Shown one piece after another: positions 18,919 to 28,856 of a stretch of DNA of 64,000 nt (positions are counted from its first letter, which is position 1; each line of letters starts with the position of its first letter). This DNA is from Trueperella bialowiezensis (GTDB lineage Bacteria > Actinomycetota > Actinomycetes > Actinomycetales > Actinomycetaceae): assembly GCF_900637955.1 (NCBI RefSeq), contig NZ_LR134476.1, forward strand, positions 1,364,001 through 1,428,000, read 5' to 3'. The notes beneath the pieces are model-generated. The model did no database searches and was not told the origin of the DNA. It saw only the letters and a list, made by a program, of their open reading frames with translations. The position numbers and the translations under genes are program-made.

Positions 18919-19740
18919 ATGAAGATTGCGACGTGGAACATCAACTCGATCCGAGCCCGCGCGGATCGGGCGCTCGGCGTGCTGGAACGGCACGATCTGG
19001 ACGTGCTGGCCTTGCAGGAGATCAAGTGCAAGCCGGAGCAGTTTCCGGTTGAGCTTTTTGAGGAGCGCGGCTACGAGGTGGCGGCACACGGCCACAACCA
19101 GTGGAATGGCGTGGCGATCGTGTCGCGGATTGGGCTCGACGCCGTTCGCACGGTTTTTGACGGCCAGCCCGGCTTCACGAAGGGCGAGCCTGCCAACGGC
19201 GAGCTGTTCATCGGTGGGGAGCCCGAAGCCCGGGCGATTGGGGCGCGCGTGGACGCCAGCAAACTTGGGGAGATCGAGATCTGGAGCCTGTACGTTCCCA
19301 ACGGGCGGGCGATTGACGATCCGCACTACCACTACAAGCTCGCTTGGCTGGGCGCGCTCAAAGACTACGCTGCGCGGCGGCTGGCCGAGGATCCGCAGGC
19401 CAAGATCGCGTTGGTGGGTGACTGGAACGTCATCCCAACCGACGCGGACGTGTGGGACGTGACGGGCACGGGCGGGCTATACCTGACCGAGGCCGAGCGC
19501 GCGGCCTTCTTCGCGTTCGAAGAGGCCGGGTTTGTGGAGGTGAGCCGCGAGTACGCCACGAACTACACGTTCTGGGACTACCAGCGCCTGCGCTTCCCCA
19601 AGAATGAGGGCATGCGCATCGACTTCGTCTACGCCTCGCCCGCGCTCGCGAGTCACGTGACCGGCGCGGAGATTGATCGCGACGAACGCAAAGGCAAGGG
19701 TGCGTCCGACCACGTGCCGGTCATCGTCACCCTGAGCTAG
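18919..19740 (+). CDS. xth: Exodeoxyribonuclease III (AP endonuclease), 273 aa
   Basis: Metal-dependent endonuclease/exonuclease/phosphatase fold acting on abasic sites and 3' blocked ends. Visible motifs: MKIATWNINSIRAR, the metal ligand Glu in LQEIKC, YVPNGR, the catalytic GDWNVIPTD, and the terminal SDHVPV. Length is typical of XthA. A -10-like TAGGGT lies about 9 bases before the ATG and there is no clear Shine-Dalgarno, so a leaderless transcript is possible. Confidence 0.96.
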   Translation: MKIATWNINSIRARADRALGVLERHDLDVLALQEIKCKPEQFPVELFEERGYEVAAHGHNQWNGVAIVSRIGLDAVRTVFDGQPGFTKGEPANGELFIGGEPEARAIGARVDASKLGEIEIWSLYVPNGRAIDDPHYHYKLAWLGALKDYAARRLAEDPQAKIALVGDWNVIPTDADVWDVTGTGGLYLTEAERAAFFAFEEAGFVEVSREYATNYTFWDYQRLRFPKNEGMRIDFVYASPALASHVTGAEIDRDERKGKGASDHVPVIVTLS

Positions 19741-19751
19741 GCGCGCTGCTC

Positions 19752-20609
19752 CTAGTCGATGTTGCCGAGCAGGCGCTCTTCTGCGAGCTCCCGGGCCTGG
19801 TCGGATGTGAACACGATCATCTCGTTGGTCAGTGCCGGCCAGAATTCTTTGTGCTCGTCGTTGAAGTTTTCGACGCCGAGGAACGCTCCGCCTTTCATCT
19901 GGTACAGGTCGACGTAGAAGAACGAGCCCGACATGCCAAAGTGGCCGACCACGTGGTTCGAGAAGTTGTCTCCCGTCCAGTGCGGGCCGAGCGGGTTACG
20001 GATCGAGAAGCCGAGCCCCCACGGGTTGTTATTCGACCTGCCATAACCAGGGGTGATCCCGGGGATCTGGCTCCACTGCGACTGGAACGCCTTTTCGGCC
20101 AGGTCCTTCGAAATTAGCTGCGGGTGCATGACCTCGCGCCCGAACGGTACGAGACACCGGGCGCACCCCTGCGCCGAATGTGCGATCGAACCTTCGATTG
20201 TCACCGTCCTCATCCCGAGCGGGTCGAGCACTTCTTGCTTGATCCACTGCTGGATCGGCATGTCTACATACTTCTCGGCCTCGGCGGCCATGACGTCGAA
20301 ACCGTAGTTCGAATAAATCCGCCGCCGCCCAGGCTTGGAAATAGGGTCGCCCGGTTCGGCGGGCAACCCGGAGGCGTGCGAGAGCAGGTGCCGGAAGGTC
20401 GACCCCTCCGGGCCAGCCGGGGTGTCAAGCGTGAAAAGCCCTTTTTCGATAGCAACGAGGATTCCCCACGACGCCAGCGGCTTCGTCACCGACATGTACG
20501 GATAAATCTTCTCGGTGTCACCCACGCCAAGCATGACGTCAAATTCGTCGAAAGCGACGTACGTGTGCTCGAACGTGAACTTATCTGCAGGAAGCGGTTC
20601 AGTATGCAT
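19752..20609 (-). CDS. Serine beta-lactamase-like (class C/DD-peptidase fold) hydrolase, 285 aa
   Basis: Beta-lactamase superfamily (PF00144). The SxxK is seen in YMSVTKPLAS, the Tyr-x-Asn motif in YSNYGFD, and an HFGMSG near the C-terminus takes the place of the KTG box. No signal peptide, so probably an intracellular esterase or peptidase-like enzyme rather than a drug-resistance lactamase. The substrate is unknown. It converges with the exonuclease III gene, 11 bp away. Confidence 0.88.
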   Translation of the reverse strand: MHTEPLPADKFTFEHTYVAFDEFDVMLGVGDTEKIYPYMSVTKPLASWGILVAIEKGLFTLDTPAGPEGSTFRHLLSHASGLPAEPGDPISKPGRRRIYSNYGFDVMAAEAEKYVDMPIQQWIKQEVLDPLGMRTVTIEGSIAHSAQGCARCLVPFGREVMHPQLISKDLAEKAFQSQWSQIPGITPGYGRSNNNPWGLGFSIRNPLGPHWTGDNFSNHVVGHFGMSGSFFYVDLYQMKGGAFLGVENFNDEHKEFWPALTNEMIVFTSDQARELAEERLLGNID

Positions 20610-20663
20610 GGCTTAACTCTCGCACAAATCGCCACCGTTCGCGGAGGTCGCGAACGGCTTGGG

Positions 20664-22127
20664 TTAGGCGAACCGGCGGATCACCTCGATCTGGCGGTCC
20701 CGCCACGGCAACGCCTCTTCGAGTTGCGCGGCGAGCCCGAGCAGGGTCTCGTCCGTGCCGATACGCACGGCGCCGAGCATGATCGAGAACGGAAGCACGA
20801 CGCCGTCGTCGGTCACCGCCTCGCCGTTCGGCCACTGCGGGCCAACCGGGCCAGCGAAAACCGGCAGTGCGATTGACGGTGCGCCGAGCATGTTCCACAC
20901 GCTTGTCCACGGCGTAAACCGGCGCTGGGCGTAGAAGTCTTCGGCGGGGTCGGCCTTCATGAGGTCCTCGGGGCGCAGGGTGCCCGGCGGGAGCGCGGCG
21001 GTGAGGATGACGTCGAAGTCTTCCCACGCGGTCACGACCGTGCGGGTGAGCGTGTGCATGCCAGCCTCGGCGTTCGCAAAATCTGCGGCCGAGTAACTTT
21101 CGCCGAGCTCACGCAGCCAGCGAGTAAGAGGTTCGAGCTGGTCGACGGCGTCGTCCGGTATCGCCAGTTGCGCTGCAGCGGTGGACCACAGCGGCATGAA
21201 CGTTTCCCAGTCTGTCGAGTTCATGGGCCGCGGCGCGATCTCAACGTGGTGGCCGAGGCTTTCCAACGTTTTCGCGGTGAGCTCGACGGCAGTGCGCGAA
21301 TGCGGATGCATGTCGATCTCTTCCACGTTCAGCGGCTCCCACAGCAGGCCGATCCGCAGGCCCTCGGGCGCGCGATCGCATGCGTCTAAATAGGTGGTGG
21401 CCGGGCGGGTGCGCATCCACGGGTCGCCCGGCTGTGGCTCGGACAGCACGTCAAGGAAGGCTGCCGTGTCGCGCACGTCGCGCGTGATCACGCCCTGTGT
21501 GGAGAGTCCGACGCCGTCAGCACCTGGTGCGGCCGAGACCAGACCGCGCGAGGGCTTCAAGCCGACGAGCCCAGTTGCCGACGCCGGAATGCGGATCGAA
21601 CCGCCGCCGTCGGAGGCGTGTGCAACCGGTGCGATACCGGCAGCAACCGCAGCGGCCGCGCCACCGGATGAGCCGCCTGCCGTGCGGGTCAGATCCCACG
21701 GAGAGCGTGCCTTCGGGCCGGCCACTGGCTCGGTATAGGGCGGGAAGGCGAACTCGGGCGTGGCCGTCTTGCCAATACACACCGTGCCGGCGTCAAACAG
21801 GAGCTGGGCTGCGGCGTCGGTACTCTGTGCCACGTTGCCTTTGAGCACTCGCGAGCCGGCCTCGAACGGCTGGCCGGCCACCTGGTTCACGTCCTTAATC
21901 GGAAGAGGTACTCCGGCGAATGCGGGTGCGTCGCCGGCGGCCAACGCCTTATCGGCGGCGGCCGCCTGCTCGCGAGCAAGATCGGGCGTGAGATGGGCGA
22001 AAGCGCCCACCTGCGCGCCGACGCTGTCGGCGCGCTCGAGTGCGGCGTCGGCGACTTCGAGCGCGGAGACCTCACGGTTCTTCAGTGCGGATGCAAGTTC
22101 ACGGGCTGTCAATTCATTCAGGCTCAT
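20664..22127 (-). CDS. Amidase (amidase signature family), 487 aa
   Basis: The start is the ATG at 22127 (MSLNELTARELASALKNREVSALE). Ser-cisSer-Lys amidase: the catalytic Lys lies in PLPIKDVNQV. The Gly/Ser signature is TAGGSSGGAAAAVAAG followed by ASDGGGSIRIPAS, which holds the acylated and bridging serines. Its relatives include GatA and 6-aminohexanoate or indoleacetamide hydrolases. It stands alone without gatB or gatC, so a GatCAB role is unlikely. It hydrolyses an unidentified amide. No signal peptide. It diverges from the MutT-type gene. Confidence 0.92.
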   Translation of the reverse strand: MSLNELTARELASALKNREVSALEVADAALERADSVGAQVGAFAHLTPDLAREQAAAADKALAAGDAPAFAGVPLPIKDVNQVAGQPFEAGSRVLKGNVAQSTDAAAQLLFDAGTVCIGKTATPEFAFPPYTEPVAGPKARSPWDLTRTAGGSSGGAAAAVAAGIAPVAHASDGGGSIRIPASATGLVGLKPSRGLVSAAPGADGVGLSTQGVITRDVRDTAAFLDVLSEPQPGDPWMRTRPATTYLDACDRAPEGLRIGLLWEPLNVEEIDMHPHSRTAVELTAKTLESLGHHVEIAPRPMNSTDWETFMPLWSTAAAQLAIPDDAVDQLEPLTRWLRELGESYSAADFANAEAGMHTLTRTVVTAWEDFDVILTAALPPGTLRPEDLMKADPAEDFYAQRRFTPWTSVWNMLGAPSIALPVFAGPVGPQWPNGEAVTDDGVVLPFSIMLGAVRIGTDETLLGLAAQLEEALPWRDRQIEVIRRFA

Positions 22128-22239
22128 AGCCCGATTCTTACATGGAAAACGCGCGGGCGATAGAGGGCGGCAGAAGGATAGAGGGGCGGGGTGGCATACA
22201 CTGGGCGGGGACGCGGCAGATAACGAAAGCGAGGCAGTG

Positions 22240-22647
22240 ATGAGCCGGATCATCCACGTCGTCGGAGCAGTCATCCTGCGCGACGGGCTGGTCATGGCCG
22301 CCCAACGCGGAGCCGGGCAGTCGATGGCCGGCATGTGGGAATTTCCCGGCGGCAAGATCGAACCGGGGGAGACCCCCGAGCAGTCACTGGCCCGGGAACT
22401 GCGCGAGGAGCTGCTGGTGGAGGTCGAGGTCGGCGATTTCGTGGCGCGCAGCGACTACGACTATTCGTTCGGCACGGTCCGCCTCGACGCTTATGTCTGC
22501 AGGCTTGTCAGCGGGCAGCCGCAACTGACCGAACATGAGGCTGTCGGGTGGTTCACGCCCGAAGAACTGGCAGGTCTGGACTGGGCACCAGCGGACGTGC
22601 CCGTCGTCGTCGAACTTGAAAAACTCCTCAGCGCTCAAGGACGCTGA
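22240..22647 (+). CDS. MutT-type Nudix hydrolase, 135 aa
   Basis: A small single-domain Nudix protein whose start at 22240 follows GAGG. The N-terminus IIHVVGAVILRDGLVMAAQR leads to WEFPGGKIEPGETPEQSL ARELREELLVEV, a complete Nudix box with REx2EE. WEFPGGK is characteristic of MutT-like 8-oxo-dGTP or CTP pyrophosphatases that clean the nucleotide pool. Its C-terminal half contains VGWFTPEEL as in the family. Length is normal. Confidence 0.92.
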   Translation: MSRIIHVVGAVILRDGLVMAAQRGAGQSMAGMWEFPGGKIEPGETPEQSLARELREELLVEVEVGDFVARSDYDYSFGTVRLDAYVCRLVSGQPQLTEHEAVGWFTPEELAGLDWAPADVPVVVELEKLLSAQGR

Positions 22648-22748
22648 GCGGAAAGGACGCTGAACGGGAAGCCCGCTGAACGTGGGAAGCGCAGAACGCG
22701 GAAGAAAGCGGCGCCCGCTAGCTAGGCGAGCTCGGCTAGGGAACCTGG

Positions 22749-23582
22749 CTAGGCGAGTAGAAGATCGGTCAGTGCGCTAAGCGTTTCTGAAGCTCCGGCG
22801 TCGATCCGAAGGTCGCAGATACCGTCGGCGGCCGTCGGGCCGTAGTTAATGATGGCCAACGGCGAATCCGTGGCCCACGCCTGGCGGGTGATCCACATGC
22901 CCGTGTTGACCACGAGCGAGCTGCCGACCACGAGCGCCACGTCCGCGTCGCTTGCCGCGCGCATGGCCGCATCCATGTCGTCCCCGGGCAGACCCTCACC
23001 GAAGAACACGACAGCCGGCTTCATTAGCCCGCCACACGCGCTACAGGGAGCGACCCGGAACATGGAGGCCTCGGCGTCGTCCCTATCGGCCGTGGCAAGC
23101 ACAGCCGGATCGCGATCATACTGCGGCCATCCGGGATTAAGAGCGTCGAGGTCGGCGGCGTAGTCCTCGCGCGGAATCACACGCCCGCAATCCACGCATC
23201 GCGCCCGCGCGAACGAGCCGTGCAACTCCCACACGTTGACCGAGCCGGCCTTCGTGTGCAAGCCATCAATATTCTGCGTGGCAACCCCGCTGATCAGACC
23301 CGCCTCTTCCAAGCGGGCTAGCGCGACGTGCCCCGCGGACGGCTCGAGCGCCTCGAACACCCGCCACGTCTCATGATTGCGCTGCCACACCCAGCGCTGC
23401 CACACCGGGTCTGCCACGAACATGTCATATTCAATGGAAGGCTTCTCAGTAGTGCCCTGGCCGCGATAATCCGGCAGACCAGAATCTGTGGAAATGCCAG
23501 CCCCCGTGATCGCCAGCGTTTTCTTCCCGCGCATCAGCTCAGCCAACTCGGCTGCGGCCTCGTTTGGATCTGAAATAACCAT
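22749..23582 (-). CDS. Sirtuin-family NAD-dependent protein deacylase, 277 aa
   Basis: The start is the ATG at 23582, behind GAGGTG. NAD-binding motifs: LAITGAGISTDSGLPDYRG and TQNIDGLH. The catalytic His is in WELHGS. A four-Cys zinc site is formed by CVDCGR and CSACGG. The segment MKPAVVFFGEGLP and VVGSSLVVNTG complete the Sir2 pattern. It lacks the Tyr/Arg pair context I would expect for a clear CobB-type desuccinylase, so I call it only a deacylase. Length is normal for class II/U-like bacterial sirtuins. Confidence 0.94.
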   Translation of the reverse strand: MVISDPNEAAAELAELMRGKKTLAITGAGISTDSGLPDYRGQGTTEKPSIEYDMFVADPVWQRWVWQRNHETWRVFEALEPSAGHVALARLEEAGLISGVATQNIDGLHTKAGSVNVWELHGSFARARCVDCGRVIPREDYAADLDALNPGWPQYDRDPAVLATADRDDAEASMFRVAPCSACGGLMKPAVVFFGEGLPGDDMDAAMRAASDADVALVVGSSLVVNTGMWITRQAWATDSPLAIINYGPTAADGICDLRIDAGASETLSALTDLLLA

Positions 23583-23754
23583 GAATGCACCTCGTCTACA
23601 GTGTAGTCGGCAAGCAGGATCAGCCGCTGTTTGCCGCATGCACTCGCCGATTTTATTCGCACTTAGCCCAACGTAGGCCAAAAGGCTAGTCGCGCTCCAA
23701 GAAAGGTGAGATAATCAGAGACGTAAAGTTTCACTAGCAAAGGAGCTCATCGAA

Positions 23755-24777
23755 GTGGGTATCGCAACACCTGAGGTATACAACGAAATGCTTGACCGGG
23801 CGAAGGCAGAAGGATACGCCTTCCCCGCGTTCAACGTCACGTCTTCCCAGACCCTCACAGCGGTTCTGCAAGGCCTGACCGAAGCGGAATCCGACGGCAT
23901 CATCCAGATCTCGGTTGGTGGCTCGGAGTACGTTTCCGGTTCCACCGTGAAGGATCGGGTGGCTGGCTCGCTCGGTCTGGCAGCATACGCGCGCGAGGTA
24001 GCGAAGAACTACCCCGTCACGGTCGCACTGCACACCGATCACTGCGCCAAGGAAAACATTGATTCGTGGATCCGCCCGCTGATCATGGCCTCGATCGAGG
24101 AAGTCAAGGCTGGCCGCGAACCGATCTTCCAGTCGCACATGTGGGACGGCTCGGCAGTCTCCCTCAAAGAGAATCTCGAGATCGCCCAGGAGCTCCTTGA
24201 CCTGACGAACCAGGCCAAGCAGATCCTCGAAATCGAGATCGGGGTCGTCGGCGGTGAAGAAGACGGCGTGGCACACGAGATCAACGAGAAGCTCTACACC
24301 ACCGTCGAAGATGGCATGGCCACGGTTGAGGCGCTTGGACTTGGCGAGAAGGGCCGCTACATTACGGCACTCACGTTCGGTAACGTCCACGGCGTCTACA
24401 AGCCGGGTGCTGTGAAGCTTCGTCCGGAGCTGCTCGGTGAGATCCAGGCCGCGGTTGGCGAGAAGTACGGTAAGGAAAAGCCGTTCGACCTCGTGTTCCA
24501 CGGCGGTTCGGGCTCGTCGGCGGAGGAGATCGCCACTGCAGTGTCGCACGGTGTTATCAAGATGAACATTGACACCGACACCCAGTACGCGTTCACCCGC
24601 CCGGTTGTTGAGCACATGTTCCGTAACTACGACGGCGTGCTGAAGATCGACGGCGAGGTCGGCAACAAGAAGATGTACGATCCGCGCACGTGGGGCAAGC
24701 TGGCCGAAGCCGGCATGGCTGCCCGTGTTGTGGAAGCAACCCAGCAGCTTGGCTCGGCAGGTAAGAAGCTGAAGTAA
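23755..24777 (+). CDS. fba: Class II fructose-bisphosphate aldolase, 340 aa
   Basis: Zinc-dependent aldolase of glycolysis and gluconeogenesis. The GTG start at 23755 follows AAAGGAG. The active site shows VTVALHTDHCAKENIDSW (zinc-ligand His and catalytic Asp), EIEIGVVGGEEDGV, TFGNVHGVYKPG and FHGGSGSS. The C-terminal KMNIDTDTQYAFTRPV is the substrate phosphate and Asn loop. Length is typical of the long (FbaA) actinobacterial type. A strong terminator follows. Confidence 0.97.
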   Translation: MGIATPEVYNEMLDRAKAEGYAFPAFNVTSSQTLTAVLQGLTEAESDGIIQISVGGSEYVSGSTVKDRVAGSLGLAAYAREVAKNYPVTVALHTDHCAKENIDSWIRPLIMASIEEVKAGREPIFQSHMWDGSAVSLKENLEIAQELLDLTNQAKQILEIEIGVVGGEEDGVAHEINEKLYTTVEDGMATVEALGLGEKGRYITALTFGNVHGVYKPGAVKLRPELLGEIQAAVGEKYGKEKPFDLVFHGGSGSSAEEIATAVSHGVIKMNIDTDTQYAFTRPVVEHMFRNYDGVLKIDGEVGNKKMYDPRTWGKLAEAGMAARVVEATQQLGSAGKKLK

Positions 24778-24794
24778 GTTCGCTGCATAGCTAA

Positions 24795-24840
24795 CGCGTG
24801 GGTTCCAGGTTCGAATGGCCTGGAACCCACGCGTTTCTAT
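24795..24840 (+). terminator. Rho-independent terminator of fba
   Basis: A perfect 15-bp stem, CGCGTGGGTTCCAGG (24795-24809) with CCTGGAACCCACGCG (24819-24833), a 9-base loop and a T-rich tail TTTCTAT. Confidence 0.9.
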
Positions 24841-24899
24841 TAGCCGCGGTATTGCTGTCGTCGTGGCGAGCAATGTGGACTCGACGGGCTCGAAGCGCT

Positions 24900-24926
24900 G
24901 CGTTTCTGCTTAAATAGCAGAAACGC
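24900..24926. repeat. Intergenic palindrome with a partial second copy
   Basis: GCGTTTCTGC (24900-24909), ttaaata, GCAGAAACGC (24917-24926) is a perfect palindrome. The string AATAGCAGAAACG recurs at 24964-24976. The motif pair lies in the convergent gap between fba and the gene ending at 25017. Confidence 0.65.
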
Positions 24927-25016
24927 GGGCGTTTACGGGCTTCGACCTCGCCATTATTGCTGTAATAGCAGAAACGGAGGCGGAGTGATCGAATGAGCGC
25001 GGAGATTAGGGCGCCT

Positions 25017-25520
25017 CTAGGCGTCGGCGGATGCAGCTTCCTCGTCGACATCGGCGGTTTCGTGGTTATTCGGTAGATTGTCAAAGTAGTCGATGGCAAC
25101 CGAAGACAGCACGGTGAGCGCGCCGCCCATGAGACCCTGCTTGAGGTGCGCAAACCTATCGCCTTCGGCCCGCTTGCGTTCGCCCCGCTTAAAGATTGCT
25201 CGCTCAACGCCCACGACCAGCGCAATTCCACCTGCCACAACCCCGCCAATCACGGCCATGCCTAGCGGGTTCATGCCCTCGGAGGCCGTTTCCGCGCCGG
25301 CGTCGTCATCGTCGTCGTCGATTAAATCGTTGACGTTCAGGTCCACGTTGCCCTGCGTGAGCTGGTAGTTAAACTCGTTATAGGCCATGATCCCGCCGAG
25401 CCCGAGGCGAAGAGTGCGCCTAAGTGCTGTGGAGCGGACGACGTCGGGTAGTGCGTAGTACGCCGTCGTGTTGATCATTTGTGCGATGTAGTGAGCGATC
25501 GCTTGTTCTTTGCTGGGCAT
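25017..25520 (-). CDS. Conserved hypothetical membrane protein, 167 aa
   Basis: Not recognised. The N-terminal part (KEQAIAHYIAQMINTTAYYALPDVVRS) looks soluble and helical. An Asp run (DDDDDDAG) precedes a hydrophobic segment (GMAVIGGVVAGGIALVVGVERAI) that can cross the membrane once. A second, weaker hydrophobic stretch (LMGGALTVLSSVAIDYF) follows, and the tail is acidic. The ATG at 25520 has GAGGCTCAG upstream. It converges with fba. Confidence 0.75.
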   Translation of the reverse strand: MPSKEQAIAHYIAQMINTTAYYALPDVVRSTALRRTLRLGLGGIMAYNEFNYQLTQGNVDLNVNDLIDDDDDDAGAETASEGMNPLGMAVIGGVVAGGIALVVGVERAIFKRGERKRAEGDRFAHLKQGLMGGALTVLSSVAIDYFDNLPNNHETADVDEEAASADA

Positions 25521-25638
25521 CTGAGCCTCCTTTGGCGTATCGGCAATATGTCAGCGGCAATTCGCTAGCTGGGTCTAACCTAGCACCTGGCCATATGTAG
25601 CTCGTAGTTCCCTGCTCCTACGAGGCGCCAAAGTATGA

Positions 25639-27072
<1,434 letters not shown>

Positions 27073-27096
27073 GCGCGCTGCACGCGTAGCCTCATC

Positions 27097-27179
27097 GTTC
27101 CGGGGGTACCTGTTTCGTTCTCGGGGTAGACAAATCGCCGGATTTGGTACCCCCGGAAGCGAACGTGTACCCCGGGAAC
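27097..27179. repeat. Dispersed nested palindrome, family B, copy 1
   Basis: An 83-bp element with outer arms GTTCCGGGGGTAC and GTACCCCGGGAAC and an inner pair around a CAAATCGCCGGATTTGG centre. An inverted copy at 32235-32317 matches all but about 6 positions. It lies between purA and its terminator. Confidence 0.8.
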
Positions 27180-27213
27180 TGAAGAGCAACTAGGAACTGA
27201 AGAGCAACTGAAA

Positions 27214-27253
27214 GGCGGTGGGGCTAGCTGAATATCCAGCTAGCCCCGCCGCC
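27214..27253. terminator. Bidirectional terminator between purA and the LppM-like gene
   Basis: A 17-bp stem, GGCGGTGGGGCTAGCTG (27214-27230) with CAGCTAGCCCCGCCGCC (27237-27253), broken by only one G-T pair. Flanking AAA and TTT make it usable on both strands between convergent genes. An 18-base sequence (GGAACTGAAGAGCAACT) is repeated just before it. Confidence 0.85.
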
Positions 27254-27300
27254 CTTTCGATAAGTGGCCTACCGCCTGAGAACGGCCTACCGCCTAAGCG

Positions 27301-28563
27301 TTAGTCCTGCTTAGGCATGTTGCCGGTCTCATTGAGTCCGCCTTCGGCGCCCCCGCGGCTGAAGCTGGAGGCTGCCGGGGTTGACTGGCCAGAGCTCTGG
27401 TATCCGCCCTGCGAGCCCACCTGCCCGTAGGCGCCCTGAGCTCCCGGCGACTGCGGCACGTTCGGAGCCGCATCGTAGCCGGCAGGGTTACGCGGAGCTG
27501 GATGGCCGCTGTGACCATAGTTGGCCTGGCCTGTTGGGAGCGGCTGTGTCGGTGCGAACTGCTGGGTGGGCTGACCGCCCTGGCCGTAGCCGCCTTGACC
27601 GTAACCACCTTGACCAGGAGCACCCTGACCAGGTGCGAACTGCTGGGTCGGCTGACCACCTTGACCGTAACCGCCCTGACCGTAACCGCCCTGGCCGTAG
27701 CCACCTTGGCCGTAACCGCCCGGGTATCCAGGGCCGCCCGGTCCACCCGGATATCCTGGGCCGCCAAATCCGCCGTTGTCGCCGTCGTTCTTCTTACGCG
27801 TCACGGCGAACACGACGCCGCCAATCACTGCCAGTGCACCCACGCCAATGAGGATCCAGCCCCAGACGGGGAAGCCGCCGTCCTCATCTTCATTGGTGGT
27901 CGGAGCCTCAGTGGGTTCGTCGGTGGGCTCGTCGGTTGGATCCTCGGTCGGAGTTGGCGTCTCCGGGCCTTCCGTCGTCGCAGTCGGTGAAGGTGTAGGC
28001 TTGCTGCCGCCACCGGAACCACTCTTGTAACCTTCCACCGTGATCCCTTGCGAGAAGACGCTCGGATCGTCAAACGTAGCGCGATTACCACTGATCTGAG
28101 CGCCATCAGCCTTCACAATATCGCCGGGCATCTCAACAGTGAATGAGAAACCGAAGCCCATTTGCTTAAGCATGGCGAGGTCTTCGTCAGTGAGTCCGGT
28201 GTCGCCCAAGTCTTCATCAATCGTGAAAATGTAGGTGTCGTCAGTTTCGACGAGTACGTCGTCGTCAACAGCGGAGACTCCCGAATTTCCCGTGATCCGG
28301 CATCCGAGGTTGCCGTCTTTCGAGATGTCTTCTACCGTGAACGAGTCGTCGCCTTCGGCTATCGATGAGCTGAATTCATCGCATGAGGTCATGCCGCCGG
28401 CGGCAAGCATTCCGGACGTGTCGTGAATTTCCATGGTGATCGACGCTACACCGTCTTCATTGATACCAATCGTGGTGTCTGATTCGCAGGCGGCAAGTGC
28501 TAGGCCTACGGGAAGAATCAAAGCAAGTGCAAGCTGCCTCTTGCGGGTAGTCGCTGTTGTCAT
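27301..28563 (-). CDS. LppM-like lipoprotein with transmembrane segment and Gly/Tyr/Gln-repeat tail, 420 aa
   Basis: The start is the ATG at 28563. The lipobox LALAAC marks acylation near residue 25. The following domain (about 26-190) resembles the LppM domain of mycobacteria (TTIGINEDGVASITMEIHDTSG ... GFGFSFTVEMPGDI). A Thr/Pro/Glu linker follows (TPTPTEDPTDEPTDEPTE). One clear membrane helix comes next (VWGWILIGVGALAVIGGVVFAV), then a basic stop (TRKK) and a long low-complexity tail of GYGQG and GGPGYPGG units. Membrane topology puts the LppM domain outside and the tail inside. Mycobacterial LppM affects phagosome handling; no such role can be claimed here. Confidence 0.82.
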   Translation of the reverse strand: MTTATTRKRQLALALILPVGLALAACESDTTIGINEDGVASITMEIHDTSGMLAAGGMTSCDEFSSSIAEGDDSFTVEDISKDGNLGCRITGNSGVSAVDDDVLVETDDTYIFTIDEDLGDTGLTDEDLAMLKQMGFGFSFTVEMPGDIVKADGAQISGNRATFDDPSVFSQGITVEGYKSGSGGGSKPTPSPTATTEGPETPTPTEDPTDEPTDEPTEAPTTNEDEDGGFPVWGWILIGVGALAVIGGVVFAVTRKKNDGDNGGFGGPGYPGGPGGPGYPGGYGQGGYGQGGYGQGGYGQGGQPTQQFAPGQGAPGQGGYGQGGYGQGGQPTQQFAPTQPLPTGQANYGHSGHPAPRNPAGYDAAPNVPQSPGAQGAYGQVGSQGGYQSSGQSTPAASSFSRGGAEGGLNETGNMPKQD

Positions 28564-28856
28564 GAGCAACCTTTCTTTCGCGTTTTCGCGTATTGCGTGT
28601 TACATCTGCATGTTATTTTTTCTCATCATCTCACGGTTTGGTGAATGGAACTTGAACAAATGAAAAGATCTTTAACTTTTCATGCTGGTACGGATGAGCC
28701 GTGTGGTTCGTCGTCGGTGGTTATTCCCTGTTTTGGTCACGCAAAACACGCCCGAGCTGCAAGCGGTAGATTTCCCGGTCTTTTCGCAAAAAGCGTATAG
28801 ACGGTAGGTGGGTGGTATGGACTAGAATTGAGTTACGATCTAGCGAAGGGAGCACC

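Noticed and set aside
19752-20609. Beta-lactamase resistance gene
   Set aside because: No signal peptide and no KTG box; more likely an esterase or peptidase of the same fold.
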